From Obelidium mucronatum (taxonomy: Eukaryota > Chytridiomycota > Chytridiomycetes > Chytridiales > Chytriomycetaceae), in assembly GCA_025765595.1 (NCBI GenBank), contig JAIVFH010000386.1, positions 1 through 23,103 of the forward strand: 23,103 nucleotides of DNA, given 5' to 3'. Below the pieces are notes generated by a model that did no database searches, was not told where the DNA came from, and saw only the letters and a program-made list of their open reading frames with translations. This document shows, piece by piece, positions 16,890 through 23,103 of the stretch. Both the position numbers and the translations under genes were made by a program. The stretch's first letter is position 1, and each line of letters starts with the position of its first letter.

Positions 16890-18525
16890 TCATACAAACC
16901 CAAACTCAACAACAAGAGGGATATGGTCACTCGGAGTGCCTTTGCTCGGCATATGGTCAATGTTGCTGTAATTTCTACGCGCGCCTCTTTGTTTTTGCAC
17001 GGGGACGGTGGGTGGCTCGAGAAACTCAAGGGCAACAAGAGAAACTCTGGTATTGTTGCTGGTGGTGGTGGGAGAAGTAGTTGATGCTGAAGCGGTACAA
17101 GTCATTTCTGAACTTGAAACTGGTGGCGGGCTAAAGAAAACAAACTGGCAGCGATGGCAACAGCATGATAAGGTGGAGGTATAAACACAACAACAACAAG
17201 AAGTAGAAGAAGAAAAGAAAAAGAAGAGAGGATGGGAAGGTGCATTGCTCCTTACATCCACTAAAGTCTGACTCGCCGCATGGAAAGAACTGAAATATTT
17301 CAATTCGCGATTGCTGCCGACACTTCCCTTTCCAAACACTGCATCTTCAAACCGGAATCCATGCTTCAATACACCCGTTTCTCCTTCCAGCAGCTTGAAC
17401 AGCTGTTTGGAATTCCAATCCAGTCCTGCCAATTTCTTAGTGACGGGTTGGTATCTGCCGTCGATGGGCGCCAGGGATTCGGTTAATTGTTTCCTTTCGG
17501 AGGTTCTATATTGCTTGCGTTCTCTGAGAATGTCAAAAGTGTAGCCGTACGGTACTGTTCCACCGTCTTCAGTACGGATTGCGTTCTGACCACTGATGTA
17601 GCTTTCTTGGAACAGGAAAGGTTCGGTTTCACCTTTTTTTGGTTTGACATAGGCAAATAAAAAGAAAAACGATGAGGAAATACAAAATTAATAGTTATGG
17701 TCGTTTTTTGGTCGTTACCAGTTGTCATATAGTGATACATCACGCTTTCCTCAGTCATATTGAAATCCCCGCAAATAATTGTATTGAGTCCTCCAAACTG
17801 TTTCGAGATGTCTTCCATCTTAGTGACAAGTGAATGCAGTTGTGCTAGCTTTAAATATCCGCGGTTTGTGTTGAATAATAGATGGGTTGTTGCAACACTG
17901 AATTGGATAGCTGGTGTTGTTTGGTCTTTGAAGCGACGCAGCTCAAATACTGAGATGATTGCGATATTGTCCTTTTGCGTGATTTCTTTGAAATCAATGT
18001 TTTCATTGTGGATGAGACGTAATCTGCGGTTTTGCAATTTGTTTGGAACGTTGGTTGAAAGTGGCGTTTTCCTTCCTCACTTTTTGTTTCGATAGAACAT
18101 TGCACAGCCGTCGACTGCATCGCCTGTTCTCTGACAATAAACCCCCGTATATTCTTTTTCCAAGTCGATTTGAAAGTCTTCTTTGAACGCGGCGGGCTCA
18201 ACCTGCAGTTTTTTTTTTGCATTTCAATCGACAGATACGCCACGCCGCAGCATAACAGACACACCTCCTGCATGCACACGACATCGGGAAGCAAATACAT
18301 GATTTCTTTTATAATGAGGCGCGATCTGTAGTCCCAGTCGAGGTACTTGTCGTCAGTGTTCTTGTACAAGTGAGGATGCCGATTAAGGAGCGTGTCAGAG
18401 AGAACATTGTAAGACATGACCGAGAATGAGTCTTTGATTGCATTGCGCGGCATTGCATTGGCTACAGCCCACTGACGGTCTTGGAGCATTTTCTTTCCCA
18501 ACTTTATCGCTGACTTTATAATCAT
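16890..18525 (-). CDS. CCR4/Angel/nocturnin-type EEP nuclease
   Basis: Endonuclease/exonuclease/phosphatase-fold enzyme; this branch contains mRNA deadenylases and RNA 2',3'-cyclic or NADP(H) phosphatases. Exons in transcription order: 18525-18265, 18202-18081, 18023-17719, 17632-17256, 17144-16890; phases agree, 439 aa. Catalytic marks: SVMSYNVL (N40), DVVCMQE (E87), TGDAVDGCAMFYR, ATTHL (172-176), CGDFN (D214, N216), VD-FVFFS across the last intron, and GTPSDHIPL (D428, H429). There are no leucine-rich repeats, so it is not Ccr4 itself but an Angel/Ngl/nocturnin-like relative. It starts at the first ATG at 18525. Divergent from the small membrane protein gene, with 41 bp between start codons. 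Confidence 0.87.
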
Positions 18526-18566
18526 CTTCAAAATAAACTGATTACAAATTCTACATCATCCTTCAT

Positions 18567-18961
18567 ATGCAGCAGATACAACAGCCTCATAGTCAGTCGC
18601 TACAGCAGCAGCAGCCGCAAACAGTAATCGTCGTTTCGGTCTCGAATGCGGCGCGAATGATGGATTCTTCTCCTCCTGCAGACCTCGATGCCCTCTTCAG
18701 TCCCAATCGTTGCATGGCCATGTTCATAATTGGGTTTCTTTTGTTTCCTGCGTGGTTTATTGGTGCATATGTGGGCCTAAGGAGCAAATTGCGGCCAGAA
18801 AGAGTTGAGTAGACATGTTTACAAGCAACGTGCTTCGCCACTGAGTCATTCCTATTATTCGTAAACAGTTGTGGGGCTACGCGAATACACTGATGGCTTT
18901 CTTTTTCACGATTATTGTGGCTCCTGTTCTTATATGGGCTGTTGCCAGTGAAAGGTGGTGA
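18567..18961 (+). CDS. Small two-helix membrane protein, function unknown
   Basis: Likely two exons, 18567-18803 and 18869-18961, giving 109 aa. The N-terminus is Gln-rich (QQIQQPHSQSLQQQQPQ). The first membrane helix is MAMFIIGFLLFPAWFIGAY (about 50-69); after splicing, LRSKLRPER joins LWGYANTLMAFFFTIIV, a second helix, ending VASERW. The donor GTTGAG is not the usual consensus; without splicing the frame stops after 81 residues, so the structure is moderately certain. The PER-to-LWGYANTLMAFF join and the restored second helix support splicing. I do not recognise the family. It is divergent from the EEP nuclease gene. Confidence 0.6.
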
Positions 18962-19118
18962 TTTCTGTGTCAAGTTAGAGACAACAACAGACAGGCATAG
19001 AAGGTATTCTTTCGATGATTTGAAAAACCAGGGAAAATTGGTCTGTTGCCGTTGTGAATACCCGGAATGGGTGTGTGTTTATATTGTTTAATATTATTAT
19101 AAAACAAGTTAAAAAATC

Positions 19119-20044
19119 ATGGTTTTATCTTTTGCTGCCTGGACTGCAGTGATAGTCGTGTTCCACGGTTTCCTTCTTCTTCGAGTATATATCTTCATGG
19201 TACAATCAGAGGACGCGGCCCTCCGTACGTGGGCTTTCGTATTCATGCCTTCGGGCAGCAACCCAAATCTGGCAGCGGAGTGGTTTTCGAACGTGCACTC
19301 CGATCAGTCTTTCCAGTATCAGATATTATTTGGTTCGATATTTGGGAGCTCCATGTGTTTTGAGCTGGTAATGAGCCGTCATTTATCTTTTACGCAGTGG
19401 GGCCCTCGTTTTTAAATAGTATTCCAACCGACCAGAGTTCGTTTTTGCGAAACAAGTACATAATCTTGCACAATACAATCGGATATTTGTCGTCACATTT
19501 TGGTTTCGTGCACTCTGCTTTCCTATTTTATCGCGTATTCGTGAAGGTTTTGAGTTTCACTCATTGCTGATTTGAATAATGTTAACTGTAGATCCTCATC
19601 AACCAAAAAACACAGTCTAACCCGAAAGAAGAAAACATTGAAATTATTGTAAACTTGACTTCGTTTTATTTGGAGTCAGTTGGGTTATTTGTTGGGCTGG
19701 AGTACATCAAGAAACGCGATTTTAAGCGACATCGAGCATTTATGATCATTGCGGCTGCTGGATACTTTTTAGAGCCTCTATCAATTGTGTTTTTGGCTCT
19801 GTTTGCCAGGATTAATGCATTTGGTAGCGTCGACAGCTACAGTCAGTTTTCTGACAGTGAGTCTGAAAAAAAAAACTACCGAGAACAGGATTAGTTTGTT
19901 TAAAAGCGGTTTGTTTTAGGCTATGTGAAGGCGTCTGTCTTTTTATCCCTGATGATATGCTTTGGAGTAGGTACATATCATGCGTTTGGGACCCCAAGCA
20001 AGCGTTTTTCATTACCGCAAGGATACAAAGCAATGAAACATTAG
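19119..20044 (+). CDS. Polytopic membrane protein, function unknown (DUF2306-like)
   Basis: Proposed exons: 19119-19367, 19436-19546, 19592-19856, 19920-20044; 249 aa with consistent phases. Hydrophobic segments: AAWTAVIVVFHGFLLLRVYI, QILFGSIFGSSMCFEL, LHNTIGYLSSHFGFVHSAFL, SFYLESVGLFVGLEYI, MIIAAAGYFLEPLSIVFLAL, and VFLSLMICFGVGTY near the end. The KKRDFKRHRAFMI stretch between helices resembles the HRxWM region of DUF2306 membrane proteins; that link is weak. Donor GTGAGT (19857) and the branch site in 19547-19591 (45 nt) are good; the first intron boundary is chosen for frame and could differ. Upstream exons cannot be excluded because a TATA-like box (19098) is only 15 nt from the ATG. Confidence 0.62.
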
Positions 20045-20449
20045 TGGTGCGTAATATATCAATACATGGAGATATTACTGTCTTTGAGCCCTATGTTTTG
20101 ATTTACCTGAAATGGACAAACTTTTCAGGGCGATACTCGCACTTATATCCTGATCTACGACCTTCCTCGCGCCTCTTTATTGAATGGACAGTCAGATGCC
20201 GAGGCTTATTTGTTGCTGGATGCTGTTTTGTTTGCCAGTCTGATCAATTCCCCAAAAATTGGCTTCAAAAAAATCTTGACCGTCGTGTCGGGTCATCAAT
20301 AACACCAATGAAAAATCTTTTTGGGGGAGAAAGAATCATCTACTTCGCCTCGCCCTCTCCCCAAAACATGGCTCTCAATGAAAAGGCCTATAAAACCCAA
20401 GATTCCAGAGGAAGAAACACAATATCAAAAAAACACAAAATCTAAAAGA
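20045..20449 (+). promoter_or_regulatory. Promoter region of the methionine synthase gene
   Basis: No gene supported. A TATA box (TATAAAAC, starting at 20389) lies about 60 nt upstream of the ATG, followed by an A-rich leader (AAAAAACACAAAATCTAAAAG). I see no CACGTG Cbf1 site in this interval. Confidence 0.55.
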
Positions 20450-22990
20450 ATGCCTGCCACATCTTCTATTCTTGGATTCCCACGTATGGGTGCCAACCGT
20501 GAACTCAAGCATCTCGTCGAAAGTTTCTGGAAGGGAACCGTCAGTGAGTCCGAGCTTCTTGCTGGCGCCAGAGAGCTTCGAGAGAAGCATTGGCGTATCC
20601 AACAGGCGAAAGGAATTGATCACATTCCATCCAATGATTTTTCATTGTACGATCATATCTTGGTATGTTGTTTGATCTCATTTATTTTGTTGAGCAATCA
20701 AAAAAATATTCCTGATGACTTCACCACTCAATCACATAGGATGCTGCAGTGACATTCAGTGCCATTCCACCTCGCTATCAGTCCCTTCAAGGACTTGACC
20801 TTTACTTTGCTATGGCTCGTGGTTTGCAACGTGAAGGAAGTATTGATGTTGCTTCTCTCCCGATGAGCAAATACTTTGGCACAAACTATCACTACGTGCC
20901 AGTTCCTTTGGCGCCCAGCACTTTGTTCCATTTGTCTGCCAATTCAAAGCCTGTACAAGAATACAAGGAGGCTAAAGCTCTTGGAATTCAAACTCGTCCT
21001 TACATTGTTGGTCCCGTTTCGTTCCTGCTTCTTGCCCGTGCATCCAAAGATGCACCACTTGGATTCAACAAGCTGAACTTGATTGATAATCTTGTCAATG
21101 AATATGCCAAGTTGATTGAGGAGCTTGCAGCTGCCGGAGCTGAATGGATTCAGGTATGTGCAAGGTTTTTAGGTTGCATTTTTTTTAACATTGGATTTTT
21201 TTCAATAGCTTGACGAGCCACATCTTGTTATGGAACTCAGTCCTGTTGAGCAGGCTGTTTACACTCGCGCCTATACTCAACTTGCGCAAAAGCTTGAGTC
21301 CAAAGGAACCACGAGCATCAAGATCCTTGTTGCGACGTACTTTGAAGGTCTTGATATAAACGCCGAACTTGCTTTCAGTCTTCCTGGAATCTCTGCAATT
21401 CATGCCGACTTTGTTTATGGAGCCGAGAGCATTGATTCTGTCGTGCAGGCAGCATCCGCCGCCTCCAACAAGAACTTAGTTCTCTCAGTTGGTGTCGTGA
21501 ATGGTCGAAACATTTGGAAAGCAGATTTGGATGCCGCCATTAACGTTGTCGGCAAGGCAGTGAATGTTTTGGGAGCCGACCGTGTGATTGTTGCTTCGTC
21601 GTCATCCTTGTTGCACTCCCCGCATTCATTGGACGCGGAAAAGAAAGGATCTGGTGTGGATTCAGAATTATTGGACTGGTTGTCATTCGCTGTGGAAAAA
21701 CTGGACGAAATTGTGATTATTACCAAGGCTGTGCAGTTTGGCCGCGAATCGGTTAAGGAAGCTCTCGCAGCCAATGCGAAGAGGTAAAGCGGTATCTTTT
21801 TTTCCTTCGATTTTTTCAAATGCTAACTGTCAATATTTTTCAGTGTCAACTCAAGAGCTAACTCCAGTCGAATCCACAGTCCTGCTGTCCAGGCTCGTCT
21901 AGCTGCTGTTGAACCTTCTCAACTCACTCGGAAGTCCCCCTACCCGGTTCGTCGTGGTATTCAGGAAAGTCTTTTGAACTTGCCTAAGTATCCCACCACC
22001 ACGATCGGGTCCTTCCCTCAAACCGCCACGCTAAGACGTATTCGTGCCCAGTTCAAGAAGGGTTCAATTGACCAAGCCGAATACGAGCGTCTCTTAAAGG
22101 AAGAAATTGCCGCAGTAGTCAAGTTCCAGGAGAACCTTGACATTGATGTTCTTGTTCATGGAGAAGCTGAACGAAACGACATGGTTGAATATTTTGGAGA
22201 AATGTTGAACGGCGTTGGATTCACAAAGAATGGGTGGGTTCAAAGCTACGGTAGTAGATGTGTGAAACCCGCCTGTTATCTATGGAGACGTGAGCCGACC
22301 AACTGCAATGACGGTTGGCTGGACATCTTTTGCTCAAAGCCTTACCTCCCGTCCAATGAAAGGAATGCTTACTGGTCCTTTGACAATTCTTTGCTGGTCT
22401 TTCGTTCGTGATGACCAACCTCGTGAATTGACATCAAAGCAAATTGCTCTTGCTGTTCGTGATGAAGTTGTGGACTTGGAAAAGGCAGGAATCAAAGTGA
22501 TTCAAATTGATGAACCAGCTATTCGCGAAGGTTTGCCACTTCGTCGTAGCAAGTGGGACGAGTACCTTAAGTGGGCGGTTGATTCCTTTTTGCTTTGTTC
22601 TACTGGAGTTGCAGATGCAACCCAAATCCACTCCCAACATGTGCTACAGTGACTTTGAGATATTATGGACGCTATTATTGCTTTGGACTGCGATGTTTTG
22701 TCAATCGAATCTGCCAAGTCTGACTTGAAGTTGCTTCAAGCTTTCCAGTCGCGTGACTATCCCAACGAATTGGGCCCTGGTGTTTTCGATATTCACACAT
22801 CTAGAGTAGCTCCATTGAATGAAATGAAGACTCGTGTTGATGAAATGGAAACGTCTTCTCTGGCGACAGATTGTGGATCAACCCGGACTGTGGCCTAAGA
22901 CGCGTGGGTGGGTTGAAACTGAGGCGGTTTGAAGAACATGGTTCAAACAGCGAAGGACTTCGCGCAGCTTCTGCAGCTAAGTCTGCATAA
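20450..22990 (+). pseudogene. MET6: Cobalamin-independent methionine synthase (MetE/Met6), 3' third broken by indels
   Basis: MetE transfers the methyl of 5-methyltetrahydrofolate-polyglutamate to homocysteine. Exons 20450-20662, 20740-21153, 21209-21783 and 21844 onward. The first about 600 codons are intact: ILGFPRMGANRELK at the start, the N-terminal barrel, IQ-LDEPHLV across an intron, then [25 protein letters not shown] and [13 protein letters not shown]. Then frames jump: an extra base near 22271, another near 22636, a missing base near 22660, one more near 22850-22870, and missing bases near 22897, 22929 and 22960. The zinc-site regions are still legible in pieces: [13 protein letters not shown] then [15 protein letters not shown], and INPDCG. 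The natural end appears to be TAA at 22988-22990. Either a decaying gene or homopolymer-type sequencing errors near a contig end; I favour the latter. Confidence 0.85.
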
Positions 22991-23058
22991 TTCGCTGGAA
23001 TTAAAGTGACAGCGATAGCCAACGTTTCGAAGTCTAATACTCGGCGTATTCAAAAAAT

Positions 23059-23064
23059 AATAAA
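23059..23064 (+). terminator. AATAAA poly(A) signal of the methionine synthase gene
   Basis: AATAAA about 70 nt after the inferred original stop, still intact although the upstream frame is broken. Confidence 0.45.
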
Positions 23065-23103
23065 AGAGTTTATCGAAGTACATATTATTGTCTGTATTAT
23101 CAT

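Noticed and set aside
19368..19397. A 30-nt intron in the polytopic membrane protein gene
   Set aside because: Too short for known fungal splicing and leads to a stop codon; the 68-nt intron to 19435 keeps the frame and the next helix.

Overview
The window looks like nuclear DNA from a fungus. Its protein genes carry short GT-AG introns (about 45-111 nt), it has TATA boxes and AATAAA signals, and the gene set is typically fungal: CHK1, MetE-type methionine synthase, a Crz1-like zinc-finger factor, a zincless Fpg glycosylase, a CCR4/Angel-type nuclease and secreted relatives of chitin deacetylase. A zoosporic (chytrid-like) fungus is a reasonable guess, but that is inference. Both window edges cut into or end close to genes, and the two edge genes are the only ones with clear frame breaks, so this may be a complete contig with weaker sequence at its ends.

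Layout. 1-872 (+): 3' end of a tandem-SH3 protein. 873-1842: no gene I can support. 1843-2736 (+): secreted cysteine-rich protein with two tandem repeats. 3085-4956 (-): CHK1 checkpoint kinase in seven exons. 5036-9882: four single-exon paralogues (one on -, then three on +) that encode secreted NodB/CE4-like proteins whose metal-binding residues are all replaced. The first two are divergent, with only 32 bp between start codons. 10045-10722 (+): serine-rich protein of unknown function. 10938-13152 (-): Sel1-repeat/F-box protein, divergent from 13250-14884 (+), an Fpg-type DNA glycosylase whose first coding exon is only the ATG. 15346-16689 (+): Crz1-like C2H2 factor with an AT-hook. 16890-18525 (-): EEP nuclease, divergent at 41 bp from 18567-18961 (+), a small two-helix membrane protein. 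19119-20044 (+): polytopic membrane protein. 20450-22990 (+): MetE-type methionine synthase, intact for about 1.8 kb and then broken by several 1-nt indels.

Most genes are unrelated housekeeping or regulatory genes in a compact layout. CHK1 and Fpg both belong to genome maintenance but are far apart and not obviously linked. The real cluster is the CE4-like family: shared signal peptides, shared N- and C-terminal cysteines, a shared fold signature and shared loss of the catalytic metal site. It is best read as a locally duplicated family of secreted proteins that kept a carbohydrate-esterase fold without its chemistry, perhaps binding chitin, chitosan or another wall glycan. A duplicated 3' region after the third copy is a scar of the same local duplication process.
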